Assembly (NCBI GenBank): GCA_001972305.1
Contig: BDDD01000077.1
Span: forward strand, 582,906 to 646,905
Source of the DNA: Cephalotus follicularis
Taxonomy: Eukaryota; Streptophyta; Magnoliopsida; Oxalidales; Cephalotaceae
Length of the DNA: 64,000 nt
Reading direction: 5' to 3'
Shown piece after piece: positions 1 through 10,756 of the stretch (positions within the stretch are counted from its first letter, which is position 1; each line of letters opens with the position of its first letter). The notes below the pieces were generated by a model. It made no database searches and was not told the origin of the DNA. It saw only the letters and a program-made list of their open reading frames with translations. Position numbers and translations under genes: made by a program.

Positions 1-669
1 ATAATACCAAAATATGCTATAAATTTAAAACTTTAAATCATCTTATGCATGCGGAAACATTCATTCAACACATGCATAGATAAGCCTAAAATACATATCA
101 TATTCTCAACAATCATTCGGAGCACTGTCATAAGCCGGCAGATCAAATACAATTGAAAATATAGCATTCTTGTACAACCAGTCTCATACATGCGAATCTC
201 ATATAAGGTAGATAAACAAAACACAGAACTGCTATCCTAATCCTACCCTTGAAGTCTGATCCATTACTTCGAAGCATCCGCTGCACTCGGACCTAAATGT
301 TGTGCCCATTTTGAGAATGGGTTAGCCAAACACAGCTATGTAGGTAATACTGTATGCAATTAAGTGTACAGATATAGTAGATATATGCATGGCATGTGAG
401 ATGCGTAAATGCCAATTGTGGACAGTGTTAGTACATCAACCGTCCCTAAGCGGTGGCATACATATCGATGTCCTAACCATAGAAGCACAATCAATACACC
501 ATAGGTCTACAGACAATCCATCAATCGATCAATAACCATTCAATGTGTACAATCAATCAATAACCATTCAATGTGTACAATCAATCAATAAGGTCTATGT
601 CCGTCGTCTACATACACCATATTATAGGCGAGCAGAGTCGAGATAACACTGACCACGCCAACAATAGTT

Positions 670-985
670 CAATCGCCAGTCCCCGAAGTTTCTAGCCTAA
701 TTACAATTCACTCGTCAGTCCTCGAAGGTTCTAGCGCAATTACAATTCACTCGCTAGTCCCCAAAGGTTCTAGCTCAATTATAATTCACTCGCCAGTCCC
801 CGAAGGCTCTAGGTAAATTACAATTCACTCGCCAGTCCTCGAAGGTTCTAGCGTAATTACAATTCACTCGTAAGTCCCCGAAGGTTCTAGCCCAATTACA
901 ATTCACTCGCCAGTCCCCGAAGGTTCTAGCTCAATTACAATTCACTCCCTAGTCCCCGAAGGTTCTAGCTCAATTATCATTCACA
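670..985 (-). repeat. 39-bp tandem repeat inside family-I LTR
   Basis: About eight degenerate copies of a 39-bp unit with the core CAGTCCCCGAAGGTTCTAG followed by an A/T-rich CAATTACAATTCA spacer. The same unit occurs in reverse complement at 5838-6215 in the right arm, where roughly ten copies remain. The copies differ from each other by single bases, so the array is not freshly amplified. Its place near the 3' end of the LTR suggests a minisatellite carried by the element. Confidence 0.85.
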
Positions 986-3096
986 ATAAAACTTCGTTTA
1001 TGGCCATTTTAGGCGTTAGCTACATAGGATGTTCAACTTTAACTTTCATTAAAGTGTCTCCAAAACAGAAAAATCCCATTAACTAACTCCGTAAATGACC
1101 ACAACCAACCTAGGATCGCTAATCAACAACCAAATCAAACAAAACATTCATACAGAGAAGGATAAAGATTATACCGAGCTACCAAACTCCTTCCTTCAAG
1201 AATCCGTTCTGAGACTTCAAGCTTTAACTTAGGAATAGACAGCAGTGAGATAACCAATGTAAATACAAGTCCTATATCACTTATTCTAATCTAGGATCAA
1301 CATGGGAGAAGTAATACTCAATGAAAGCAATACACCACCTATAGAAATCAAAGTGTGGTGTTATGGTATTCTTTTTCTCTTTTCTCTATTATTCTCTAAG
1401 AACAGCAAGACCAACTCTCTCTCTCTCTCTCTCTGTGAAACGTTCAACCAGGAGCAAACCTCTCTTTGCAAAATGTCACAGACTAGTTTCTTCCCCTTGT
1501 AGAAAATGTGTTCTCTCCCTTTTATGCATTCAAGCATCCAGTGTCATGATCCATTAAAAATGGATCACCATCATGTCTGCCAAATCATGAAAACATGTCA
1601 AAGGATTTCATTCCTTGAATAGAGATCCTGTTTCCTTTCTTTGGCGCCATGATTCATGTGTTACCATATCCATTTGCTTGATATATGGTTTTACCAAGTT
1701 TCCGTTGCATGACTCACGCATCTTCCATATTAAGAGAAGACGCGTTATCATATACAAAAGACGTGCTGGTCTTCTTGCTAGCCATGAAACCAATCAGGAG
1801 AGAATAAGAGATAAGAAATACATAATCCAATTATGCATTAATACCACAATCATATTAGTATGTTACATCAACTAATCAGTCACGTAACATCACTAATACA
1901 CCACTATATAACATGTGCCATCACACGTTATAAAAACTATACGATATATGTATCCAATACATATACTCATGAGGCAAGACCCTAAAGTCCGGAATTAAAT
2001 CGGTAACGATGGTATATTACTAAGACGCCTTGCTCTTAAGTAAACTCACCATAAATAGTCCTTGACTATTTTAAGACCCCTGAACCTTTGATTATCATAT
2101 TCCAGGTGTGTAAATTAATCCCTTAATTAATTTTCATAATTAAGTCTGTTTCTGATACATCCGATACTTTATCTTGACAACAGTTACCGTGTACTATAAT
2201 CCCTCGTCATCTTCGGCTCTGATCACGGCCTAGGGTAAGGATACGTGTCAACCTTAGATATGACGGTATCTATAAATATGTAAATACCATCATGACCATC
2301 GACAAGCCTTTCCGAAAACCCTAGGTTCCAGCTTGCCATAACCTGGCTAGGAATTTCAAAGTCCACAACGAATACAGATACTGTAGAGCCAATCACCCTC
2401 ACATCAGGTGTGAGGATCCCATGTTGTGAACTCACTTACATTCACATAAATCCTGCAAGACCCAAAAGCTTCCCATTTGCCAGCCCCGTGAAAGAATTGG
2501 GTAGGGCAGAAATCAAAGTCAGACAGTCTTTATGCAATGTACAGTAGCCGCTCAGGTCTAAGGATAAGACAAGTCCACCAAGAACTTGCTAGACTCGTAG
2601 AGCCTATACACTACTGTATCAGATGGGAAACTTTACTGACACGGGATATGTGACCATCCAAATAGAATTCCCATGGTGGGTCAAGTTCAGTGTACATGCT
2701 CCCAGCACGCACCGCGCATTAACTTTAGGGTTCAACCCAAGTGGCAATGAGATACTCCACTCTCCCATTCCCGAGAGCAAGTATAACATGACAAATATAT
2801 CCAGTTCACGAATGCCGAAAAGAATTGAACCTATGACTTGGAACAGTTTAGTCACAGGGAATAAGGAACTCGCTCTCATAGCCCTTGGCTCGATAACCAA
2901 CCCTTTGATGTGACAGTGCACCATATATGTAAGCAGTGACATGCTTCAATTATGTGATAAAACATATACAGTTATGCCATTAATAAAATATAATTTGCAC
3001 AATGTAACATGGATTGAACAAGACTGTATATAAAATGAGCAGAGTACAAGTACATTCAGCCACCTAATGGCTTGATAGGTCACACACTCTCTAACA
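984..3096 (-). mobile_element. Family-X solo LTR inserted in family-I LTR
   Basis: This segment breaks the alignment between the two family-I arms and is flanked by ATTCA on both sides (979-983 and 3097-3101), a 5-bp target duplication. Its minus-strand start, TGTTAGAGAG at 3096, matches the start of other family-X LTRs (17847 and 25611). Internal blocks at 2180-2290 and 2455-2600 match 16940-17040, 17230-17345 and 24690-25080. A (CT)n leader-like run lies at 1412-1433. The far end (near 984) does not show the usual CA, so that edge is uncertain. Short open frames here (for example near 2619-2942) lie in repeated LTR sequence and resemble no protein family. Confidence 0.7.
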
Positions 3097-3634
3097 ATTC
3101 ACTCAATATGATACCATTCTCCTATAGTCCATCCATAATGCGGTGTCTCCCCGAAGGTTCACCTATAAAGGGATGTTCTAATAGGATCACTCAATACGAT
3201 AATAATTTTGATCAATAACGATACAATGTGGTCTACACCCCTAACCTATATGACGGAAATAAAGATTAGGAATGGGCTCGTCGGGTCTCAAACAATGACA
3301 ATCCATTAACCAATGCCATAAATGATTTAGAAGATATGGACATAGTCATATAGGATCACATGGATCCATCTGTCAACCACTACAACAATCACTCAATAAC
3401 GCTAGTTCCTGTAGGTCCCAACTCACAATTGTGTTCCCGAAGGTTCACCTATGACAATACAATTCACTTTTCGGTCCCTATCGGAGTTTATAAAACCATT
3501 TATAGAAACCTTGTTGAAAATGCGTTGAAGATCGATTTATTACTCTATTGTATTTAAAAGTAGGTTTCCATCCCATTTGAGTATAGAAAGAATTGGGATT
3601 GAAAAGAGTTTGAAAACACTTCATTCCGTAACAA

Positions 3635-3825
3635 AAATAGGGCAAAGCGCTGACGCTGCCGTTCAAAGCATCGACCGTGTGCCTGGCAAAGCACCAACGC
3701 TTTGACAAAAGTGTCGCCGCTTTGCGCATTTCAGCCTAAAGCGCTGATGGCTAGCCAAAGTGTTTCCAGTTGAGATCCTGTCAAAGCGTCGCCGGTTAGC
3801 GCCAAGGCGCCGACACTTTAGAAAT
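3635..3825. repeat. Cluster of AAAGCG...CGCTTT near-palindromes, left arm
   Basis: A degenerate hexamer-core motif, of the form AAAGCGNCGNCGCTTTG, recurs about every 20-30 bases, with variants such as GCACCAACGCTTTG and AAAGCGTCGCCGG. The reverse-complement copy is at 5060-5250. A very similar motif is clustered in the Copia-3 LTR at 60025-60395, although the two LTRs are otherwise unlike. Confidence 0.75.
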
Positions 3826-4170
3826 TTCCAGAGACGGCTCGATCATCGTTTTTGCAGTCTAATTCCATGCCAAATTCATTTTAAACTATTCAAACCATGA
3901 TCCAAGGGAGTTATAAGCTCCAATGGTCAATTACCACTTGAAAATAACTTCAAATCCTTAGATCCATGCCGATGGATCCATGATCGGCGGAGAGAAGAGA
4001 TTAGGCCTATGAACCTTAAACTCTCTATTCTCTCTCTGATTTCCATTTTAATTAGTTTCAATCACTATCAATCACCCTAACTTATTCATCTAGCCCTGAT
4101 CTATCAGTCCATAACAGTATATCACTCAATTTCAATCAATATGCATGAATTCAAAGCATATATATAGAAC

Positions 4171-4388
4171 CTACCTCAATAACTGTTAAGCTGGAGATCT
4201 GGAAGGATTGGCTGCTAAATCCTTGATCTGATCCTTCCTTCAAGCTCTAAACTCTGACACAAATCCGAGGACTCCTTCCTTGCTCAAATATGAGCTCTAT
4301 CTCTCAAACTCCCTCTCTCACTATCTCTCTAGAATATGAAATGAGAATAGAATGAGAATGATGGAGAATCACTTGCCTATATATAGGC
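4171..4388 (-). promoter_or_regulatory. TATA box and candidate 5' splice donor, family-I LTR
   Basis: On the minus strand a TATATATA box lies at 4377-4386 within the symmetric string CCTATATATAGG. It is followed by about 200 bases of GA-rich leader and then TTGAG|GTAGGTT, with the donor GT at 4173-4174. The donor is kept in the diverged right arm (4720-4721), although that arm has lost its TATA region. Promoter and donor function are inferred from the motifs only. Confidence 0.5.
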
Positions 4389-5059
4389 TCTCTGGGTGGA
4401 AAACTCATAAACTCGCCCTAGGTTCTATTGAAACCCCATAACCCATAAACATTCATGGAACAGAAAATACTATATATCAATAATGTCATTCGATAAATAC
4501 GATACTGTACAGTATCATATAGGTACAAACAATTACAATCATTATGACCTGAGGCTTACATTCATATTCTAGGGAGATAGTGAGAGAGGGAGTTAAAGAG
4601 AAGGAGCTCGAATTTGAGCAAGGAAGAAGCCCTTGGATTCGTGGTTGGGTGTAGAACTCGAAGGAAGGATCAGATCAAGAATTCAACTTCAAATCCTTCG
4701 CATCTCAACCGTTATTGAGGTAGGTTTTACATATTTGCTTTGAATTCATGCATATAGATTGAATTGAGTGATTGTACTATTATGGACTGATAGATAAGGG
4801 CTAGATGAATGAGTTAGGGTGATTGATAGGGATTGAAACGGATCGAAATGATAATAAAAAAGAGAATTGAGAGTTTTAGGTTTATAGGCCTAATCTCTTC
4901 TCTCTCTCATTTACGGATCTATGGGTATGGATCTAGGAGTTTAAAGATGGTTTTGAGTGGTAATTGGCCATTGGAGCTTTTAGCTCTATTGGATCATGGT
5001 TTGAATAGTTTAAAATGGATTTTGAGTGGAATTAGATTGCAAAAACGAAGATCGGGCAG

Positions 5060-5250
5060 TGTTTGGAAATTGTCAAAGCATCGACGCCTTGGCGCTAACC
5101 GGCGATGCTTTGACAGGATCTCAACTGCCGACGCTTTGGCCAGCTATCAACACTTTATACTGAATTGCACAAAGCGGCGACGCTTTTGTCAATGCGTCGG
5201 TGCTTTTCCAGGCACACCGTCGGTGCTTTGAACGGCAGCATCGGTGCTTT
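5060..5250. repeat. Cluster of AAAGCG...CGCTTT near-palindromes, right arm
   Basis: Reverse-complement counterpart of 3635-3825. Examples include AAAGCATCGACGCCTTGG, CCGACGCTTTGGCC and AAAGCGGCGACGCTTTTG. It lies about 340-530 bases after the donor-like site at 4720. Confidence 0.75.
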
Positions 5251-5837
5251 GCCCTATTTTTGATACGGAATGAAGTGTTTTCAAACCCTTTTCCATCCCA
5301 ATTCTTTCTATATTCTAATGGGACCCATAAGAAGCCTCCCTAAGGCCGTGTAGCCTATGGAAACCTACTTTTAAATACAATAGAGTCACAAATCGATCTT
5401 CAACAGATTTTCAACAAGGTTTCTATAAATGGTTTTATAAACTCCGATAGGGACCAAAAGGTGAATTGTATTATAATAGGTGGACTTTTGGGAACACAAT
5501 TGTGAGCTGGGACCTACAGGAACTAGCGTTATTGAGTGATTGTCATAGTGGTTCATGGATGTATCGATGTGATCCTGTATGACTAGGTCCCTATCTTTTA
5601 AATTACTTATTGTATTGGTTAACGAATTGTCATTATTTGAGATCGACGAGATAATCCATTCCTAATCTTCATCTTAGTCATGAAATTTAGGGGTGTAGAT
5701 CACATTGTACTGTTATTGATTGAAATTGTTATCGTTTATTGAGTGGCCGTATTAGAACATCCTTTTTAGGGGGAACCTCCGGGATGACACCAAATTGTGG
5801 ATGGACTATAGGATGATGGTACCATACTGAGTGAATA

Positions 5838-6215
5838 ATTGAATTGAAATTGAGCTAGAAACTTCGGGGATTGGCAATTGAATTGAAATCGAGCTAGAAC
5901 CTTCAGGGACTGGCAAGTGGATTGTAATTGATCTAGAACCTTCGGGGACTGGCAATTGAATTAAAATCGGGCTAGAACCTTTGGGGACTGACGAGTGGAT
6001 TGTAATTGAGCTAGAACCTTCGGGGACTGGTGAGTGGATTGTAATTGAGCTAGAACCTTCGAGGACTGGTAATTGAATTGTAATCTAGGTAGAACCTTCG
6101 AGGACTGGCGAGTGGATTGTAATTGGGCTAGAACCTTCAGGGACTGGCGATTGGATTTTAAGTGGATAATTGATCGATTGGATTGTAATTGGGCTAGAAC
6201 CTTCGGGGACTGGTG
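5838..6215 (+). repeat. 39-bp tandem repeat, right arm
   Basis: Roughly ten degenerate copies of a 39-bp unit with core CTAGAACCTTCGGGGACTGG and a GATTGTAATTGAG-type spacer. It is the inverted counterpart of 670-985. The copy number differs between arms, showing expansion or loss after the two LTR copies separated. Confidence 0.85.
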
Positions 6216-6299
6216 ATCATATTGTTATTTGCATTGTCAGTGTTATCTCGACTCTGCTCGCCTAAGACGCGGTGTGTGTAGACGGTGGAGATAGACCTT

Positions 6300-6366
6300 A
6301 TTGATTGATTGTACACATTGAATGGTTATTGATTGATTGTACACATTGAATGGTTATTGATCGATT
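6300..6366 (+). repeat. 33-bp tandem duplication
   Basis: Two near-identical units of TTGATTGATTGTACACATTG plus AATGGTTA stand head to tail; the reverse-complement pair is at about 530-600. It is shared by both family-I arms, so it predates their separation. Confidence 0.75.
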
Positions 6367-6968
6367 GATGGATTTTCTGTAGACCTAGGGTGTATTGATT
6401 ATGCTTCTATGGTTAGGACATTGTTATGTATGTCACCGCTTAGGGACGGTTGATGTACTAACGTTGTCCACAATTGGCATTCATGCATCTCACATGCCAT
6501 GCATATATCTGCCATATCAGTACATTTCATTGCATATAGTATTACCTACACAACTGTGTTTGGCTGATCCATTCTCGAAATGGGCACAACATTTAGGGCC
6601 GAGTGCAGCGGATGCTTCGAAGTGTTGGATCGGACCTCTAGGACAGGAGTCGGATAGCAGTTCTTTGTTTTGTTTATTTACCTTATATGAGATTCACATG
6701 TATGAGAGTGGTTGTACAAGAATGATATATTTTCAGTTGTATTTGGCATGTCGGCTTGTGGAAGTGCTCCAAATGATTATTGAGGATATGATATGTATTT
6801 GGGGCTTATCTATGCAAGTGTTGATTGAATGTTTCCGCATGCATATTGATGATTTAAAGTTTTAAATTTATAGCATATTTTGGTATTATGCTATTGTGTA
6901 TGATGGATTGATTGGACAGTATGCCATGTGTCGAGCTGTGGAATCCTCCCATTGTTCAGGGCGTGACA

Positions 6969-7562
6969 ATATAAGTAGAAATGCATACTCAAAACTTGGG
7001 CCATAATGAAATATAAAAGCAGTTAACAAATTTTTCCAAACTCAATATGAAACTTTTGATTGGTTATCCATGAACGATATATGAGTTAAAGCATACTAGT
7101 CAAGGACAAAAATGAAAAGAATATGTCAAGATAGGTTGGATATAAGGTTCTTATTTGATTGTTAACCAAATTGAAATTACTACTCTGTTCGGTTTTATTT
7201 TTTTCATAGCGAGTTATACCAGCCCAAATCGAACCTCTTAGTATGGGCGCTGTATGTTTCGCGTAGGATAGGACAAGTTCTCTTGTGATCTATGATCAGG
7301 TTAGTTTTCTTTTATGTATAATTCTAATTTTATGCAAACTAATAAAATACTAAACCTAAGTATTATTTAAATAATTTAAACAATACTTAAGTTCATCACG
7401 AGGGATTTACATGTGTTACAAAGAAAATTATTCCTTTCGCTGAGTAAAGTTCTAAAACCTAAGTAACATAATTACTAATAAGCATGAAATGCTAAACCCT
7501 AAGAATTATTTAATAAATTAAACAATACTTATGTTCGTCATAGAAAAATACAAGGTGTAACA
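6969..7562 (-). mobile_element. Gypsy-A 3' LTR remnant
   Basis: This lies directly beside a Gypsy polypurine tract (7563-7580) and the C-terminal part of a minus-strand Gypsy polymerase gene, the place expected for a 3' LTR. Its last 250 bases (7310-7562, ending GGTGTAACA) match 20940-21187, the outer part of the LTR at 19248-21187. The remainder (6969-7300) has no clear match there, so the LTR is truncated or chimeric, and its outer end abuts the family-I arm without a visible target duplication. Confidence 0.55.
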
Positions 7563-7580
7563 ATCTATCCCTTTAAAGAA
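7563..7580 (-). promoter_or_regulatory. Gypsy-A polypurine tract region
   Basis: On the minus strand the bases next to the LTR read CTTTAAAGGGATAGAT, a purine-rich run that would prime plus-strand DNA synthesis. The neighbouring GAAATTTCATCATCGAAATTT matches the sequence beside the Gypsy-C tract at 49543-49565, which supports the assignment. Confidence 0.55.
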
Positions 7581-7589
7581 ATTTCATCA

Positions 7590-8283
7590 TCGAAATTTTA
7601 TCGTACATTTTAAATAAAAAAGTTGAGGATACCTTTCCTGCATCACATATTCAGGTTCCCAAGTTGCCTCCTCGACCGGATGGTTTCACCGCAGAACCTT
7701 CACCAAGGGAAACCATTTCGTTCTCAAAATCTGCTCGCGACGATGCAATAGTTGTATAGGGCGCTCTTTGTAGGACAAGTCTGCTTGAACTTGTGTTGGC
7801 CTAACACTTGCAACATGAGATGGATCTGTGACATAATTCCACAACTGAGATACGTGGAACACGTCGTGTACATGTGCTAGGTCGAACGGTAGGACTAAGC
7901 GATATGCAACTATCCCAACTCTTTCTAGTTTTTGAAAGTGTCCGATAAAACATGGTCTAAGCTTTCCTTTCTTCCCAAATCTCACCACCCCATTTCCATG
8001 GTGAAACTTTAAGAAACACAAAATCTCTAACTTCGAATTCCAAGTTATGGTGACTTTTGTCCACATAACTCTTATGTCTACTTTGAGCTGCTAGTAGGCG
8101 CTCTCTTATTAATCGGATCTTCTCCATGGTCTCTTGTACTAGTTTTGTTCCCAAAAGTGACCTCTCTACAACTTCCTCCCAACAGATCGATCATCTACGT
8201 CTTCGTTCGTACAATGCTTCATAGGCAACCATTTGGGTACTTGCGTGGAAGCTATTAATATCGGCAATTATCAATGGCACATG
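7590..8283 (-). pseudogene. Gypsy-A pol, C-terminal end (broken)
   Basis: Minus-strand translation matches the C-terminal region of chromovirus polymerase: the tether region after integrase (motifs [57 protein letters not shown] and DPSHV). Two open stretches in different frames (7957-8154 and 7686-8066) overlap, so there is at least one frameshift, near KVSPW. The fragment stops at 8283, where a solo LTR begins; the upstream integrase resumes at 10762 across that insertion. In Gypsy-B the same domain is intact at 34784-35200. It cannot make a working protein. Confidence 0.85.
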
Positions 8284-8509
8284 TGTAATACCCTACTTTT
8301 CATATGTGTTTTTACGAACTTTTTATGTGTTCGTTTCGGGCTTTTAATTTCCGTTAATTTTAAAGTCCCGTTGCCCTTTGTTTTGGGCCTATGTGTGTTA
8401 TGCAATGTTTGGTCTGAATTTATTGTTATTTAATCAAAAATTTTATTTTATTAAAACAATTTTTCTTATTTTAAAAATCCTTTTATTTCATTTATTTTAA
8501 TTATTTCCT

Positions 8510-8820
8510 TTATTCCTTTTATTTCTTTTTCCTTTTTTCCTTTCTTTCTTATTTTCTTCTTCTTTCCTATTTCTTTCACTTCTTCTCCCGAACTCTCCCT
8601 CCCCTCATTACTCTCACACGTCTTCAATCTCCAATTTCCATATTAAACTGATTCTTGTTCCCTCTTCTTCCTTTTTGAGCAGATTTTGTCTTCTTTTTCC
8701 TTTTGTGAGTGTCATTTTCATTCTATATCTGCCTCCATCTTTTTCTGTTATGTGCCACTGCTGAATCTGCATTGTTGGAGTCTGTTTGATTCTTGTGAAA
8801 TCGTTACAGAGGTAATCTCA
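8510..8820 (+). promoter_or_regulatory. CT-rich leader and candidate splice donor in the solo LTR
   Basis: A T/C-rich stretch (about 8510-8710) precedes TTACAGAG|GTAATC with the donor GT at 8812-8813; a second candidate CAG|GTTAGT lies near 8971. I see no clean TATA box here, only AT-rich sequence at 8430-8500. This is the same order as in the other LTR families of the window. Confidence 0.4.
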
Positions 8821-9421
8821 ATTCCTTTGGTTGTTCTTTTGGGTTGAATTCTTTTGGTTTGCTAAGCATGCCTTTGTTTTGCTTTCTTTGGCCTCTGTTT
8901 TGTTCACAGCCGGGTAACAAATTAATTGTGCTGTTCTCGTTGCGTTTTCGTGTTCTTGGTAACCATTACAGGTTAGTTAAATTCGTTCTCTACTGTGAAG
9001 GATTGGCTACATTGTCATAATTGCAGTTTCATGTCCTTAACTGTCCTTTGGTTTTGATTCCTACGTATATATGTTTAATCATAGTGTTAGTAAGACTGTC
9101 AACATGTTTTATACACCTTCAACATGTCATAATCTAGTTTTAAAGTCTGCTAATTATAGTGGATAGAAATCTGGACATATATGTATGCATATTACTCTTG
9201 CTTTCTCTAGGAAGTCAAGCCACTGTCCAGATATTTCTAGGACAATTATGTGTTTCTATGTCATCTAAATGTCATACATGGTCGTATAATTGTGTCCATG
9301 TGTCTCTGGTTTAGTGTTGTACTCGTTTGAATCAGTTTCAATATAAAAATAGTCATGTTGCTGCTGTTCTGTCGTCCAGACAGTCGGTTATTCTTGTGGA
9401 CAGTCGGCTGGATTGGATGTG

Positions 9422-9566
9422 CAGTCGACTGCCATATGAACACAGTCGACTGTCTTGGGTTGTGTAGTCGACTGGATCTATGAACCAGTCGACTGTCTGC
9501 ATTCTGGTTTGAGTAGTCGACTGGACCTTGTGATTAGTCGACTGGTGCTCTGTAATAGTCGACTGT
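9422..9566. repeat. AGTCGACT palindrome array in the solo LTR
   Basis: Seven exact AGTCGACT sites (near 9422, 9443, 9465, 9486, 9513, 9535 and 9557) sit about 21-27 bases apart. Three are the longer perfect palindrome CAGTCGACTG. Two variants (AGTCGGTT, AGTCGGCT) lie just upstream at 9380-9412. The sequence between sites is not repeated, so this is a motif cluster and not a simple tandem repeat. Confidence 0.9.
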
Positions 9567-10756
9567 TTTGCCTAGAAAAGTACTGTTTTCAACTGTTTTG
9601 CTCCGTTTGTTCTCCGAATCGATCCGGGTCTTTTCCAAACATAGTAATGAGTCTGTATAATGTTTCTGATGTGTCTTAGACTCTTATACGTATGATTTTG
9701 GGTGTCTTTAGATTTTTGTGCTTCAAGTGGAGTTTGTTGAATCATCTATCCGTAAGTGCATTGTGAATGCATAAGGTAGGGATCTTCATTTCTTGATACC
9801 CTCCTATCGGTTTTATTGTTGTAAATAAAAGATAGTTTTGCTTTATGAATAATGTACGGATTTCTATCGTTTCCTTGGCTATCTGATATTTCGAACTGAA
9901 AACAGTTTTGCTATGCTTCTTCGTTTATGAAATTGATAATGTTTTTGACATGTTTCGAAAATGAAGTTGGTTTGAAATTTTTTTAAATGATTCTGACTTT
10001 ATGCATATGATATGAAATGATACGATATGTTACGATATGATCACCTCTTTATAGTGAAGTATAAATGAGTTGATGATTTGGGTTATGAAATGTATGTTAT
10101 GATACCGTTGTGAGCGGTTTCCAAATATGTTATGTGAAAGCATATTTTATGTGGTTTTAAATTGATTTCGATAAATCAATGTTTTTGAAACGATTGATTA
10201 CTAAGTATTGTACCCACCTATGGGGCGTAGCATAGGCACATCGTAGGCCTGGCACGGGGACGTGACACTTCCGTGGCAGTGTGATTAGTCTACGGCGTCT
10301 CTGAGTGTTATGAATAAATCCCATGAGGTGGATTTATGGATCCACTATGTATGATAGAGGCGTATGAATCGATTCTAGTTTATGATATGTGATCTGAGGT
10401 GTGATCAGATATGTGATATGTGAGAATTGACTTGTGTAGTGCCATACACTTCAATTCTAGGAGATGACCACCCTATGTGTTTGGATCCCTAGGAGTGTGA
10501 TCCCTATGTTATGTCTAGTGGTCATAAACTATGATACTTATATTTTTATGATTTAAATTTGGAACTTGGATATGTTTAAGTCTTTCCGGAAATGATTAAT
10601 TGCTAAGTTTTTAAATGTTTCAGTTATGTTTAGACCGCCACGTTTTTGACTAATAAAGTAATGATTTGATAAGATATGTTATGCATATGATCAGATATGT
10701 TATGATAGGTTATGTATTATGACCTGTGACAACTCTCGCCGTCCAGGGGTGTTACA

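Larger units (their letters stand above)
1..4560 (-). mobile_element. Family-I LTR, left arm of a large inverted repeat
   Basis: Read on the minus strand this is a long LTR-like unit that starts near 4560 (TGTAAGCCTC) and runs off the left edge. Its reverse complement matches 4562-6968 in the same order along its length, apart from one 2.1 kb insertion (984-3096). On the minus strand the order is TATA box (4377-4386), GA-rich leader, a splice-donor-like site (4173-4174), a cluster of AAAGCG...CGCTTT near-palindromes (3635-3825), then a 39-bp tandem array (670-985). I see no coding sequence or primer-binding site, so the parent element's class is unknown; the terminal GTGACA seen in the right arm fits a Gypsy LTR. 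About 75 bases of the end lie outside the window. Confidence 0.75.
4562..6968 (+). mobile_element. Family-I LTR, right arm (truncated start)
   Basis: A plus-oriented copy of the LTR seen in reverse at 1-4560. It begins abruptly at TTCATATTCTAGG, which matches a point about 190 bases into the left copy, so the TATA box is missing. It ends at CAGGGCGTGACA (6968). The arms share the leader (4565-4720), splice-donor site, near-palindrome cluster (5060-5250), tandem array (5838-6215) and a 33-bp duplication (6300-6366). The copies have many substitutions and small indels, so the arrangement is not recent. There is no spacer beyond a base or two between the arms. Confidence 0.75.
8284..10756 (+). 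mobile_element. 2.5-kb solo LTR with perfect target duplication
   Basis: It begins TGTAATACCC and ends GGGGTGTTACA, and is flanked by ACATG at 8279-8283 and 10757-10761. It interrupts the Gypsy-A integrase reading region, which resumes on the other side. It therefore arose by full element insertion followed by LTR-LTR recombination. It has a pyrimidine-rich leader (8510-8710), a donor-like site CAGAG|GTAATC (8812) and an array of AGTCGACT palindromes (9422-9566). Its ends and motif resemble the Gypsy-C LTRs, so the families may be related. There is no coding sequence; open frames near 8233-8433 and 9455-9679 are within the LTR. Confidence 0.9.

Noticed and set aside
670-985. Regular repeats that might suggest a CRISPR array
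   Set aside because: The repeats are degenerate and contiguous with A/T-rich spacers that are themselves repeated. They lie in an LTR of a plant genome, with no cas genes.
1302-1875. Open frames near 1302-1557 and 1608-1875 as small genes
   Set aside because: They overlap on both strands inside the family-X LTR, include a simple CT repeat and match no family.
2619-2942. Overlapping open frames of about 100 residues on both strands
   Set aside because: They lie in a block conserved among non-coding family-X LTRs. The matching regions at 17364-17579 and 24796-25125 have different frames, so protein is not conserved.
4833-5231. A 132-residue plus-strand open frame
   Set aside because: It crosses the LTR leader, the donor-like site region and the palindrome cluster of family I. 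The inverted copy does not keep the frame.
6395-6865. A 156-residue plus-strand open frame that looks like a small secreted protein
   Set aside because: It is LTR sequence; the left arm copy (33-500) carries stops and indels in the same frame.
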